DNA of 64,000 nt from Lamellibrachia columna (GCA_963662155.1 OY759274.1:15194939-15258938), one strand, 5' to 3'. Counted from the first letter of the stretch, positions 12,390-25,254 are shown. Notes: generated by a model not told the origin, from the sequence alone. Numbers and translations are program-made.

Positions 12390-12986
12390 GTAAATCATTT
12401 TAAAACTGCCTCTTCAATTAAATCAAGCCATTGCGAATCAGTTTCGAATATGTTTAAATATATAGTGCGTGAATAGTTAAAGTAGTATGCCCTGTGCGCA
12501 GTCGGTTTAATGAAAGAGTGCGTGTCAATGCCATCGAAATGACTTATTTCGGTCGTTAGATCGGGCAACTTGCGAAAATATATAGCCTTATGTTATAGTA
12601 TATCTAACGCTGGAACACTTTTTAATTCTTAGCCGTATTTTGATCGGACCTGGTTGAAAATAATAATTATAATAGTCTATTAATCTGATGATTTCGCCGA
12701 AACTCAATAACAAACATTTATAATCGTTCCCAGACATAATTGACTGGATTTACCTAAGTAAAGGAATACTAAAACAAAAACTAAATCGTTACTAAACGTA
12801 TATAATTAATAAAGGTATCAGCTCTACGAATTACACTAACCATTGTAGTATTACTGTATACTCAATATTGTTTTAAAGTTTTAAAGTTGTATCTTGAATA
12901 CAAAATATGTTTAATGTTGGAAACCCGTGTTTTTTTTATGTTGTTGTTGTTAGTTGTTGATCACTCAACCAAGTGTTCGTTTGCAG

Positions 12987-13221
12987 AGAGTTAAGGTGGA
13001 GTTTCTCACGTTGAGCGTTGAAGACGACAGCACCTGTGACTACGACAACGTCAAAGTGTACGACGGGGTCGATGCCTCGGCTCCACTGAAAGGCACATTC
13101 TGCGGAACCACACTGCCGAGAGACATCAATTCCACAACCAACTCCATGTTTGTGGCTTTCCAATCAGATGTTTCGGTCACAAAGGATGGCTTCAAGATTA
13201 AGTATACGGCAATAGTTCCTT
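12987..13221 (+). CDS. CUB domain D, 3'-half exon
   Basis: A 235-bp exon reading RVKVEFLTLSVEDDSTCDYD, then NVKVYDGVDASAPL, FCGTTLPRD, FVAFQSD and DGFKIKY. Starts in phase 0 after TTTGCAG and ends in phase 1 at TCCTT|GTAAGT. It is the last module I can recognise on this strand. A possible terminal mini-exon follows acceptor TATTTCCAG at 13,809 (three codons then TGA). The inverted copy has the equivalent at 60,100-60,084. That guess is weak. The exon has an inverted twin at 60,665-60,899 with about seven amino-acid differences in 78. Confidence 0.88.
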
Positions 13222-13554
13222 GTAAGTATTGCTGCAGTATAATTTTCCGTGTCAATGTGTATACAACTATATGAATGTAGGAAACTTCAAATCAATAAAA
13301 ACTTGCATTTCTCGTTATTGTTTTTGTAAGTGTAGGTTAGCACTAAAGGTCATCCAAAAATTGTTAGGGAGCTTCCCTAGAGACTAATATCCCTTGATAT
13401 ATCTAAGCTTTAGGACGGCACAAAACAACACTCGTTTACTGTAATATATAGTATAATCATAATTGACAATGTTGTGCTATAAATAATTTACATTCATTGA
13501 TTATCTTCACTAGATATCTGACTTTCGCAATAATTAGCTGCTACGTTGTTGTTT

Positions 13555-13770
13555 GATATTAGCGACCGACGTGAGCAGTACGTGTAGTCAGGCTAACAAC
13601 ACACGATTGGATATTGATGACCGACGTGAGATGTGAATATAGTCTAGCTAACAATTAATGAATTTATATTGTTGACCAAAAAGAGCAGTACGTGTCAGGA
13701 TAACAAAATATGACGTGCTATTGACGACCGACGTGTGAAGTACATGTAGCCAGACTAACAGCAAATGAAG
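13555..13770. repeat. Imperfect minisatellite (about 60 bp, four copies)
   Basis: The motif GACCGACGTGAGCAGTACGTG with GTAGTCAGGCTAACAA recurs about four times. The same motif array is present inverted at about 60,160-60,360, so it predates the inverted duplication. Confidence 0.7.
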
Positions 13771-14476
13771 GAATAAGGATTTGAATTTAGTTGTGTTGCT
13801 ATTTCCAGAAAACGGCTGAGTCTGAAAAAAGAATGAGCCAGCAACATTGACACGGAAAACGAACACATAGCCTCGAAGATGTAGATCGTCGAGCAGTTAT
13901 TTATCCCAGAAAATGTACGGGCAGCAACGAGTGGTGTTCTCTGAATATAAAATACAGGTTATGGAAACTAATTTCTTACTGTAGATTTATCCTGACGTTG
14001 CTTCCATATAATATTAATATGATAACTGCCAGATCACGTATTTTACTGTATTCTAAGAGCCAAATCACAAATGTCCTTGCTTTGTGTTAACATTTGGATT
14101 TATATAAGATACATTTGAAATAAAATATTCATGTTACTTAAAAAGTGACAACTACGACTTTCAATGTGTAGGGTAGTGCAACACTTTGTGTACGTATGAT
14201 CTGTGTCGTGCACATATGCCAATAGCTGTTGCAAGTAAGAGTTTAATGCTTGTATCATATATATTATGAGTAGTGACAGGTAGAAGGCGTGCTAACATAA
14301 TTGTGCACAATTGCCGGTGTTATATGTCAATTGAAGTGTATTTGTTTGTCGTTTTTAAGAGAAACGGTCAATGTTAACCATAATATTTGGATTGACTAAC
14401 ATTTAAATTAACCAAGTTAACCCAAATACTTAACAGAGAAGCAACTAGGGATAATCGCATAATGTTCAAACCATAA

Positions 14477-15510
14477 CCCATCATGCTAGACATACTTTAT
14501 TCTTGAAATGCTTGCCTTTGCTTATCATATATTACTGCTTTATTAAACATAAATGATATGTAACTTTTGGAAGAATGGATGCGATACAAATGGGGTTTAG
14601 AGAAAGAAAGTAACATTACTGAGGGTGTATAACATATTAAAGTATCCCATTTGAATTGTAATTTGTTTAGCAATATTGTTTTATAAATATACTTATCACA
14701 GCATGGTATATGGGTCTTGCCTGTGCTACACGGCTTATATTAGTTGGTAGGTTGTATGTTGGTTTAGATTTTAAACCAGAATATCCAGATTGTTTTGCGG
14801 TAGACGTAGACATGGACCCACCTTGAAGTGAATCCTTGATTTAGCCGACGTACTGTCTACGTGCATTCTAACACACGTGAGTTACAAGGACGTGTGACCC
14901 ACGCATGCGCAGTTTCATTGTAATCAGAGCAGCTCGCTTGGTGTATGTATCGTGCCGTACCTCCGGGAAAAAAGAAGGCCAGGAATTTTGTTTTGCAAAG
15001 TAAGAAGTCCGTCTGACTCTCAGCTGAGAAGATGGTGTGTTTTTTAATTAATAGGACTGTCACCAATTTTGTGAAACTTATGTTTTGAACATTACTTATG
15101 TTGCGGCAGTGAAACGCTATTGCCGGATTACACGCGCTATATGTCTTGCTGAGGAAAACGCGGCTATTTAAATGTCAAGTTACTATACAACTGAATGCAG
15201 GCAACCGTTCATGTATGTATGACTTATATATTTAGTCTTGTGACTGTACGTTGTTGTTCCTTTGCTGGCGATTAAACCTCTAACCAAGAGACTTATCTGG
15301 ATAGCATGTTTCACCTTCATATGTTCCAAAAGTCGACTTTGATCAAATTATTATTTGTGTGGACAGTAAATAATGCATAGAGCTATATCACTTCGATATA
15401 GCTAGCCTGAAAAAACAACATGGTGATCTTACAGGCTTACAAGTACAATTGCAGAAGGTAAGAAAAGTGATCGAAATCTTCACATTATAATTTTAATAAG
15501 GTACACAAAA
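14477..15510 (+). repeat. Dispersed long repeat, copy A (downstream flank of CUB gene)
   Basis: The stretch from CCCATCATGCTAGACATAC to AATTTTAATAAGGTACAC aligns by eye along its length with copy B (47,580-49,020, same strand) and with copy C (about 54,730-59,520, opposite strand). No convincing protein is visible. A short conserved stretch, TTACAGGCTTACAAGTACAA near 15,430, could be an exon relic. Copy A stops matching near 15,510. Confidence 0.8.
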
Positions 15511-17976
15511 TGTAGAAGCATCACAAAGTCCATGTTACCATAGTTACCATAGTTGTCTAATCACAATAACACAGCTAATATAGTCACGTTATACGCACAA
15601 TACCACAACTATGCAATATTCATCATATAAGTAACATTGAACATCTATACTACCATGTGTATGGACAGTCCCGCCCACTACAATATTACATTAATCATAT
15701 TAGACGTGTCAGGGACAGAGATTTGTCTCAGTGGAACCTGACAGCTGTGACAAAGGGTAAGGTGTGCGTCAGAAGTGTAAACCATCATGAGATAGTTCGT
15801 ACCTCGTGAGGTTAAAACAACATGACCACCTATGGTACCAATATAAGTTTTGTAACACCAGCATCTGGTCCGGCCAAACCAAATATGGTACCCCAAAACA
15901 TGATAAACCATATACAGGGTTGGTCATGGGTTAGACAAAATGGCGCTTGTCATCAGCAAGACATATTTTAACCAAGAATGCTATCGTCAATATCACTCGT
16001 TAGGTAGACTAGAAGAAACGTGCACTTTTTCTAGAACCTGTAGTATATTCGATTGCTAGCTCATGCCGCTTAACAACGTAAGACACGTTAACTGGTATTT
16101 GCAGTCAGCAATCGGGCTGTAGAGGTTCCGTAGATTAACTTAAATCCACAAAGAAAACACCGCGCGACATACTCTGCTGTAATGTCAAGTTACCATTAAG
16201 CAGTTATATTGTATGCCCTGAGAGTCTAGGCATCCCTAGACAAATCCCTACTGTTGGCGGACAGTTTATCTGCTGTGAACAGTAACATCCTAGTAACGGG
16301 TAACCAGGTATACGAGGTCACGACCCTTGGTAACTATAATACCTAATCAGACAGAATAGTACGATCAGTTGGGTACCCCAACATATCCTAAAGAAAATGT
16401 ACAAATTACATGTGAGTAGCGCAGGTTATTGGCACTACAGGTAGCAAACGTTTACTACCATAACATTAACTTATCGGCCAATTACGGTCGTAATACCATC
16501 CTAAGGTATTATGTAGCAGTGAATATAGCATTCATTTGAACAACATTCAATCTAGTTACTCAACAACAATGTCTAAAAAATTACTGCATGATTTTTAACA
16601 AGGTGCCCTGCTTTTGTGTAACTACGGAGATGGCCGTATAACCATCCCCTAGGCTGATGTCTCGTTATTGTATACGATCACATCAGTCCGCCACAGTAGG
16701 TGCTATGTATCTACATATAAACCATGGATAAATAGGTCTTCATTGTTGTAACGTGACAATATAACTCTCATACATGTAATAGACAAAGGTAATGATGTGC
16801 TTATGTGATTAATTAATTAATTAACATACCTCATCGCTAAATGTTGTTTTAGTTGAGCCTGGCATACGTCAGATCGCTAGTTTTTATTATTGCAGCGAGT
16901 CGGATTGCGTCGGGTCGTAACATGTATGCCGGATTTTAGCATAATGAATTACCCTAATCAATTAGTCTCTGAATATAGATGTATAATACACATTTCCCTC
17001 TTTTCCATTCGCAAAACGAAGATTACCACTTTTGACACGGATTAATGACTAGTTGAATAGTTGAATCTTTACATAAATGTAGAAGCACAATAACCCAGAA
17101 AGACAAATTCTTGAATGTGACAAGCAGGTCAGAAAAAGAACAAATCTGAAAGGCAAAAACTAAATAAACTTGTATCATACGATACGTTAATGTAACCAGT
17201 CGGCGCAACCGCAACTATACACAAACCCACCGCTATAATATCGTATATTATTTTAAGCGTCTGATTTTCTTAAGCGAAATTACGAAAAAAAATAAAAATC
17301 CCTTTGAAGTGAATGTACGTCAAACAGTTTCATAAATTGGTATATTTCTTAGATAGATGAAAGTCGCGAACGCTTATCTGCTACATTCAGTAATAGTTCA
17401 CTTTTACTGATTTACCTTTTATAATGTATCGTTTCTCGCATAAAAAACACTGATATGTTATCACAAAACCTTTGCATGGAAACCTGTTATTCCGCGGTAC
17501 AGTATTTCGTTGTTCGTGTACATCTGATTCAACCAGGCTGCGGAAGTGATCTTGTTCAGCGACGCATTTTCATCCAGAGGGAGAAGTGAACGATTCGGTC
17601 CAAGCTATTTTAATTCTACTAAACGGCTGATTATGTTAACTGTGATTCTGTCATGCGGAATCCACTGTATATCTATAATTCTGTACAATATAAATAGCGT
17701 GAAGATATTAAATATTATACCTTGTAGACTTCCTCATTAAACATGTGAAATGCAAAAGATACCTGTCAAAATCGTCCCTTACTGTTCCATTCAAACAAGG
17801 GTTGGTAAAGCTCGGGAAAAACTGACGGTAATTAATAACGAGACCGTACATTTATTTAACTTAATTTAAGCATGGCATTATTTCAATTAATAATTAAATT
17901 TGTTATTTATATTCTATGTCAAGTTGATGCCACATACTATTTGGCACGGAAATCTCCCGAAACGCCATTTAATTAA
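15511..17976. other. Intergenic stretch without recognised features
   Basis: About 2.5 kb with no ORF of interest on either strand, apart from a short TTAA tetramer run near 16,808-16,823. I cannot assign it to a family. Confidence 0.4.
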
Positions 17977-19326
17977 ACCTTTTGAGGACCATACCCCGAT
18001 ATATCGGGGTAGGCGAGCAGTGCTTACGTTGATCGCTAGATGTCAGCAGCATTTCTGTGCATAGCCAATACTGAAAGACCTGTATACAGCCATATAATTT
18101 GTTGCCATTTTGAGACCATTCCGAGATTTTTCCTGTTGTTTTAAAATTGTTGAGAGCTTTGTGAAGTTGAACATGGATCGTCGACGATTCCTGATTCGAG
18201 GGATTGACTACGAACGGGATTTGGATGCTATTAGTTTAGATTCGGATGAATCAGACGAAAACAGTGTTGGTGATAGCGAGATCGATGTGGTCGACGATTT
18301 GGATGAATATGTGCCGTCACCAGATGCTTTGGGCAGCGAAATTTCAGGTATGTTTGGCTACGCAGGTGCAAACACAGGTAAAATTTAGAAGAACACCTTC
18401 GAGGCATCGATGTCTCCCAACATAATAATGTTTTTTACGTCTATAAATGAACATGTACGTCTTTGAAATCAGTAAATTAGATCGAAAAAACATAATGGTA
18501 GGAAGCGGCAGCCGTGACGGACCATGTTTTGACAGCTGTCAAACAGGGCACTCGCTTGTCGTGGGCGTGTCAGTTTTGGGGTAGATTGAGCGATATTAGA
18601 GTGTGTTTGTTCAATTATGTTGTAATGTTATTTGCTGCACCTTGTTTACTGGGAATAGTTTGCACATTATTAGTAACAGTAAATAATGCATACAGGACCG
18701 TCAATTGTTTCCTTTATTTATAGATGAAATGATATTTGATACATTTGTTTCAATTTTAGAAGCACCACAGCCTGCCGACCAGCAGCCTGACCCATCACAG
18801 CCTGCCGACCCACAACCTAGCCCATCACAGCCTGCCGACCCACAGCCTGGACCATCACAAATATATACTTTGATATAATTTTTGAACATCATGAATTGTA
18901 TAGTTCAATACACTGAACCATTAGTTATCCGTGCCCACATTCTGCACTCACGCTACTTGCATACTATGTGAGATATTTTTTTACATATTTGCCTCAAATG
19001 ACAGCAATTTTTTTAGAGTACATATTGTTTATCAAAATGAAACACATATTTGCTGTATTTGCATGTATATTTTTTGCAGGGATTGCATAATAATCAAGAA
19101 TAAAAGAAAATTAATTCGATTTTTTGTCTGTAATAATTTATTTTTATATATTTTTTAATAGTAACACAACAGTCATTCTTGTGTAATCAAAATAGAGAAA
19201 TAAATGCTGTTTCAGAAAATGTATACTTTTGTATACTTGTCTATGGTAGTTTTCGTTCTGCAACCAGCTTTATATACCCTCATTTGGTTATAGTAAAGTT
19301 TGCCCCAGAAACTTGGTCTTCAAAAG
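17977..19326 (+). mobile_element. piggyBac-like element, internally shortened
   Basis: The element is flanked by TTAA on both sides (17,973-17,976 and 19,327-19,330), the piggyBac target site. The ends are imperfect inverted repeats: ACCTTTTGAGGACCA on the left and, reverse-complemented, CTTTTGAAGACCA on the right. A perfect 16-bp palindrome CCCCGATATATCGGGG (17,994-18,009) follows the left end. Inside is only a short acidic ORF. The DDD catalytic core of a piggyBac transposase is absent, so it would depend on a relative for mobility. Confidence 0.65.
18173..18878 (+). pseudogene. Acidic N-terminal fragment of a piggyBac-like transposase
   Basis: An ATG at 18,173 opens an ORF with MDRRRFLIRG and a strongly acidic, Ser/Asp-rich run (SLDSDESDENSVGDSEIDVV). 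This resembles the disordered start of piggyBac transposases. A plausible intron runs from ACAG|GTAAAA (18,378) to TTTTAG (18,759) and joins in phase to a Pro-Gln-rich repeat (PADPQPSPSQ units). The ORF ends at TAA 18,876-18,878. The catalytic core is missing. Identification rests on composition and the TTAA/TIR context, so it is tentative. Confidence 0.45.
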
Positions 19327-20655
19327 TTAATTAAAAACAACAACAACGCTACCAACAGTTTAAATGTGATATTTAATCTGCAAAACAACATGTGTGTCAC
19401 ATCCACGGGACCAAAGGTTACTCAAAATGCAAAATAGTACATAAAGATTATGCGACAGACACAAGTTGCTTCTCTTGACGTTTCATGAGTACAGTTAGGT
19501 TTCCTCAATGATCTAATTATTAGTTGATCCACATGTCATGGTTAATATTGTCAGTTCCAGACGCCAAGCAATTCCATTTTAATTGACATAACATACGATA
19601 TAAGCTACAGTAGATAAGTGATGTTAACATGTCGTCTTTTATTTGATACCAAGTGTTATACAAAACTGTTACTTGTAATAGCTACTTGCATACGTCCTGC
19701 AGTATATGAAAAATGCACTATATAATATTATGTCTCCATCACCGCATAAACTATCAAACTTGTAACCCTTACTTTGTGTTTACTCGGTACTGTATCATGT
19801 TCCATTTCCGAATGATCCATTAGGGATGGAAATTGCGTTCCACCGAAAACTTCACTTCTTTGTGTTTCATATGCTTTATTTCTTAACACGATTTTAAGTT
19901 AATAGTATCTGCACACAACTTCAGTACATATTTACTATAACACATTAGTTTAATTAGCCTCTAATATATGACAAAAGAAGCAGTGGAGCACATACTAAGA
20001 AGCATTGAAGCCTCTACATTTCCATGGATAAACACCTGCTCTAGTGTCTTCATATTAGCGGCCAAGCTTTCACGTTTCATTGAATGGTTGCTGGTCCAGT
20101 CTCCCTTTTCAGTCCCGTCGTATCCTGGAAATAATAAACAATCATACCATAAAAAATCAAGAAACGTATATTGCGCTAAAATATTCAGCAAACCCAAGCT
20201 CAGCAGCGCACCAAAACAAACGGGTTGTGCAGTTACTAGTCGTTAAGCAGTCACCTCCGCTAGAACTACAATTGTCTCGTTAGATCCATGCACGTATATT
20301 CTTGTTGACGGCACGGGGAATAAGGTTGGTATTTACTCGATCAAGTGTGTACTTGTCAAATATATTGCCATTCAGAATCAATGAATAGTTCAACACACTG
20401 TCATTTGACTTTAACGGCATTTCGTGGATGTCGCATGTCACCAAGTACTTTGCTAATGATGTCCTAATCACAACGAGAAGAAACAGCAGAAGCAAGTTTG
20501 CTCACTTTGGGCCTGTAGGCTGGATGTTCTGTTTTTGTGGAGCCCTGCTATACTGTTTTGTTGAAGCATTGTTGTATTGTTTTGATGCAAAATAAAAAAA
20601 ATCTATGTGATGTGTCGCATCGTGCCCCCAATTATTGTTCTTTTCACACGCATTG
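19327..20655. other. Intergenic stretch without recognised features
   Basis: The only notable item is the TTAATTAA junction at the end of the piggyBac-like element. The small ORFs at 19,961-20,495 show no motif. Confidence 0.35.
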
Positions 20656-21520
20656 AGCTAAGGCACAGTCTATTGTGTGGATACACACAGCCAAGGCACT
20701 GTCTATTGTGTGGATACACACAACCAAGGCACTGTCTATTGTGTCGATAAACACAACTAAGGCACTATCTATTGTGTCGATAAACACAACCAAGGCACTG
20801 TCTATTGTGTCGATAAACACAACCAAGGCACTGTCTATTGTGTCGATACACACAACCAAGGCACTGTCTATTGTGTCGATACACACAACCAAGGCACTGT
20901 CTATTGTGTCGATACATACAACCAAGGCACTGTCTATTGTGTCGATACACACAGCCAAGGCACTGTCTATTGTGTGGATACACACAACCAAGGCACTGTC
21001 TATTGTGTCGATAAACACAACCAAGGCACTGTCTATTGTGTCGATACACGCAACCAAGGCACTGTCTATTGTGTCGATAAACACAACCAAGGCACTGTAT
21101 ATTGTGTCGATAAACACAACCAAGGCACTGTCTATTGTGTCGATACACACAACCAAGGCACTGTATATTGTGTCGATAAACACAACCAAGGCACTGTCTA
21201 TTGTGTCGATACACACAACCAAGGCACTGTATATTGTGTCGATAAACACAACCAAGGCACTGTCTATTGTGTCGATAAACACAACCAAGGCACTGTCTAT
21301 TGTGTCGATACACACAACCAAGGCACTGTCTATTGTGTCGATACACACAGCCAAGGCACTGTTTATTGTGTCGATAAACACAACCAAGGCACTGTATATT
21401 GTGTCGATAAACACAACCAAGGCACTGTATATTGTGTCAATACACACAACCAAGGCACTGTATATTGTGTCCATAAACACAACCAAGGCACTGTCTATTG
21501 TGTCGATACACACAACCGCA
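20656..21520. repeat. 33-bp minisatellite, about 26 copies
   Basis: The unit is about ACACAACCAAGGCACTGTCT plus ATTGTGTCGATAA (33 bp). Because 33 is a multiple of three, long ORFs with 11-residue periodicity appear on both strands; these are artefacts. Each junction contains TTGTGT-6 nt-ACACAA, a small hairpin, so the array has regularly spaced stem-loops. The units differ at a few positions (A/C in AAACAC or ACACAC, TCTATT or TATATT). Confidence 0.97.
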
Positions 21521-21752
21521 ATTGCCGCCGATGGTCTTATGTGTGGTTGTAGTTTTGGGCCTGAAAGAGAATGATTTGGTGTTTTTCATAGCATTATTCT
21601 GGTTGACAAACTCTGATATCATCAAAATGTTAGTTTCAGTAGCGTTCAATTGTATACTGGGCTGGCAAACACTGCACGTCAGGCACGAAAAGTTCCACAT
21701 CTTCGTCGCCAGAAATGTGACATCTACAGGTGCAGTGACTACTCTGATTGAG

Positions 21753-21870
21753 GTGGTTAGGCAAAATGACTGAGGCGTGAAGTTGGTTAGGTGAAGCGAC
21801 TGAGGGGTGAAGGTAGATAGGTGAACGAATTGAGGCGTGAATGTGGTTTTGTGAACAAAACTGAAGGTGG
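21753..21870. repeat. Short 30-31 bp tandem repeat
   Basis: About four imperfect copies of GGTTAGGTGAA-GACTGAGGCGTGAAG. Confidence 0.75.
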
Positions 21871-22004
21871 TTATGTTTGTTCAGTGTTTTGTTTTGTATA
21901 TAATAACAAATATTTCTGTTTGTCAAAAGTCCTACCCTAACGGTTCAAAAAGGCTGTCACTTGAAGAAATTTGTTTTATTAATTTGGTATCTTTAACGTT
22001 CTAG

Positions 22005-23085
22005 GCCAGCAAAAACTGAAGCCAGGTGCTGTGCCGAAACTCTGTATTCACAATCTCGGAAATATTCCCGAAAGAAATCGCCGTGCTGAGAGATGACTCA
22101 ATCTCCAACATGAAACAGATCAACATCAGCATGATGAGTTTGACAACATGTCAGTAGGACTGGAAATGGAGATAGAGAGTGAACCAGTGCCAGCAGAAGA
22201 AAGCAGTTCAACAACAACATCAGAACAAGCAAATTATGCTTCATCTTCTACGAAATCGACCCAGTGCGACACCCCTGAAAGATTATTCTGCATATACAAA
22301 TGTGTTGATAAACCCAATATGATTCATTACTACACGTCATTTGAAGATTGTGAACATTTTATGTTTTTCTTTAATATCCTTGGCCCAGCTTCAGCTCATT
22401 AAAAAACCCGAATCATGTCTCAATCCCACCCGAAGACCAGCTTTTCTGACTTTAATTAAGTTAAAACAAAAGATAACTTTGAGCTAAGCTTTTTTATATC
22501 AGAGAACATATGGTATCAATGATTTTCAGCACGTGGATCAATTCCATTTCTTTCACCTGTGTGAGCTTAAGATATAACCCTCTAGATCGACCACTGGAGC
22601 TCTCATTTTGGTCTAATATTCCCGTCAACAAGGGTTATATTAGATGTAACAGCGATTCCAATACAGAAGCCACGAGCTCTAGGACCACAACGGGAGAGAT
22701 TTTTCACGTACAAAAATAAGAACACGCTTAAAGTTGTTGTAGGTTGTACACCTAGAGGTGTATTTCCTTGGTTAGCTATGCATACGGTAGCAGTGCCAGT
22801 GACAGACACATAATGGAAAGGTTTATTTGCAAACAACAATATCCGTGTAAACACGCCAGCTATGTTGAAAGGAAAATATTAGTTAGAAACAGAATAGGTT
22901 CATAGAGATCGTAAAGTTGTATCAAAGCGGATTAATGTAGAGAGGGTCATTGGTCTCGCTAAGATTTATTCAACTTTGAAAAAGGAATTATATTCGAACT
23001 TAGTTACTTTAAGAAGTAGGATTATACATGTACAGTGTATATGTTTTGTCTGTGTAACTTTAAAATTTGCATTGTCAACATCCAT
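22005..23085 (+). pseudogene. Broken THAP + DDE transposase (ISL2EU-like DNA transposon)
   Basis: The start reads LKPGAVPKLCIHN, like the C-terminus of a THAP DNA-binding domain. An in-frame TGA (22,094) follows, then a Ser/Glu-rich linker and YYTSFEDCEHFMFFFNILGP, a segment typical of DDE_Tnp_4 transposases that carry THAP. Further on, in shifting frames, I read IFSTWIN, VILDVTAIPIQKP (first catalytic Asp, codon 22,643), GSSASDRHIMER (second Asp, 22,801) and RINVERVIGLAK (Glu, 22,940). At least two frameshifts and several stops make it dead. The family is inferred from motif order. The first part of the THAP domain is not found. Confidence 0.75.
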
Positions 23086-23089
23086 GGCT

Positions 23090-24530
23090 ATCGCCTTGAT
23101 CAAACACAGTTCGATATGCTAAACTGCATACTGTTGTGAACAGTTTAAACACATATGAAATAAAATTATTTTTGACACATGTATGTAAACTAAGGCTTCA
23201 AGTCACTGTTGGAAATGACTAGGTCCCGGAGCTGTAATATTACAATTTCCAAACCAGTATTATCTTGCCAGATTTATAATTTAAAAAGTACTGCCAAAAA
23301 AGGTCTATAGTATTTTCGTAGAAACATTTCACCTTTGAAGCTATGAGTCGCCACTTTCTTTCTTCATAACAAAGGTGCGAGTTAACCTGGGCTCTTGTAA
23401 GTGCCTCAATGTTATTGGCTTCACATTCAGTTATCTGTCATCAAATCATACTATTATTATCATGAGCATCAATAAAGCTAGCTCCACTTCCTTTTTAGTT
23501 TTTCATATCAATTAATTTGAGATATATTTTGCTTTACAAAAGAAAACCAAATTAATTTAATGTTATCTTCAATTCATTCACAGTCAGTCTCGCTATGTAA
23601 GCCATGATCAACATCTACGCATTGCTACAACTGACTATAACGTTCTGGCATTTGGCTTCCAGGCCGACTGGGACAGAGGCGCCACCGAACGGAGAAAAAT
23701 ATATTAATTGCGAAGTTCAAAATAGCACGTGAATTCACCATCATAGTAATGTTATATTATGCACCAGAGGCGCCACCGGTTACTTCTAGAAGCCTCTGTC
23801 TTCTTCTTCCATTTAAGCTCAGAACTCTATTTTAGCCACATATAAATGTGTCTAGAGTATTTTCGAGCAGCGATCACTACTGCGTGGCAGCGGATGGTGC
23901 AGCGTTGGTTCGGGTCCGTGTTGGCCAGAATAGGTCGCGTCTGCGTTGCTTAGTAATATATTAATGCAGGACTATATGAGATAAAAAAAATAATAACTAT
24001 ATAACTGTTCTATGTTTGCATGGGGAGAAGGCACTGTCTAAACATGGCATTGGAGGCAGATTGCATGCCCTCCTTTGAATCGTTTTGATTTGTTCCATGT
24101 TTTCCGAGGCGCCTACACATTGGTTTATCTATACTTCAACATTCCTTCTCCTTATCGATTACGGCGTTTTTCGTTTCATATTACCTTCAGGAGCCCAGGT
24201 TTGTGTTATTTTCTATTCACACATTTCCGAATTGCGAATTGTGTACCCGACACATTTCCATCGTCAGATTTTGATATCTTATGATATTGCTGGCATACAC
24301 GCTCGGCTGCATAGCTCTTCATTTGACACTTGGCAAATGTCCGCCATAGGGCACAATTATATTCATGCTTTGATATGTTGGACTACAAATTGAATGAGAT
24401 GTTGACAGGGATTCCAAAACAAACAATTCTCCGAGAGATGCCAGTTTGTGAACACTCATATGATGATACCACTGAGCACAATCATATATCATAGCTGAGA
24501 TGTAGAACCGAGACACAGTAACCCAACTAC
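23090..24530. other. Intergenic stretch; small candidate MITE
   Basis: GACAGAGGC near 23,670 and GCCTCTGTC near 23,800 are inverted, and AGAGGCGCCACCG occurs twice directly within the same 140 bp. This could be a tiny MITE but is unproven. Nothing else is recognised. Confidence 0.3.
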
Positions 24531-24545
24531 TGGCGTGTTGTATAT

Positions 24546-24757
24546 GTTGTGGGTGGCGTAGCGGTTAAAACGTTGTATATGTTGTATATGTTGTATATGT
24601 TGTGGGTGGCGTAGCGGTTAAAACGTTGTATATGTTGTATATGTTGTATATGTTGTGGGTGGCGTAGCGGTTAAAACGTTGTATATGTTGTATATGTTGT
24701 ATATGTTGTGGGTGGCGTAGCGGTTAGAACGTTGGTCTCTCAATCGAGAGAACACCT
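24546..24757 (+). repeat. 53-bp tandem repeat built from a SINE head
   Basis: Four starts of GTTGTGGGTGGCGTAGCGGTT at 24,546, 24,599, 24,652 and 24,705, exactly 53 bp apart, each separated by three GTTGTATAT nonamers. The last copy continues into a complete SINE. The repeated piece contains the A-box-like GGCGTAGCGGTTA. Confidence 0.9.
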
Positions 24758-25010
24758 GTTCGAATCCTCTTGCTGCCTTTTCGAAGTTTTGGCAATTTCG
24801 TTCGTCCCACGTTGCCATATTTCACCCAGCTGTATAAATGAGTACCTGGCTACAAACATATATGGATATCTGAACGAATAATCTTCGCGCAGCAATTGCA
24901 GCGTGGCTGAATGCTTCCCAGATAAGTCGAAATGGCGTTGGAATGACCAGGTCTTCCAGGGGTTTTTAACAATCCCAAAGACCGAATACCACGCTATATA
25001 AAAACGTACC
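24705..25010 (+). mobile_element. tRNA-headed SINE
   Basis: The head GGTGGCGTAGCGGTTAGAACG (A-box-like) and CTGTTCGAATCCT (B-box) form a tRNA-like pol III promoter. The body CGAAGTTTTGGCAATTTCG and the block CACCCAGCTGTATAAATGAG are shared with the SINE at 41.2 kb. The tail (GCAATTGCAGCGTGGCTGAA) is shared with 2,470-2,590. Confidence 0.8.
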
Positions 25011-25254
25011 TTTTTTATAGACGATAAATTTTGGTTGATTCAGAAAAAAAAAACAATTGGAATTCATAGAATGAGATATGACAATGGAGGCAATTTTCCA
25101 GAACGTCATGTCATTGATTGGACGCATGGCTGTATGATTGGACAAAGCATCGACCGTACGTTGAGACTCATTGCACCTGAATTCCAGCATAAGTAATTTT
25201 TGTAAATTTAACTCTTAACAGCTAACACAAGTGTGATTTATTTCAGAGTGTTCC

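Noticed and set aside
20656..21520. CRISPR-like array (regular repeats)
   Set aside because: Units are contiguous without unique spacers and the genome is clearly eukaryotic.
20644..21574. ORFs of 192-299 codons with 11-residue periodicity
   Set aside because: 33-bp minisatellite read in several frames on both strands; no start context, signal or domain.
24705..24790. tRNA gene
   Set aside because: SINE head with a duplicated A-box region and shared SINE body and tail.
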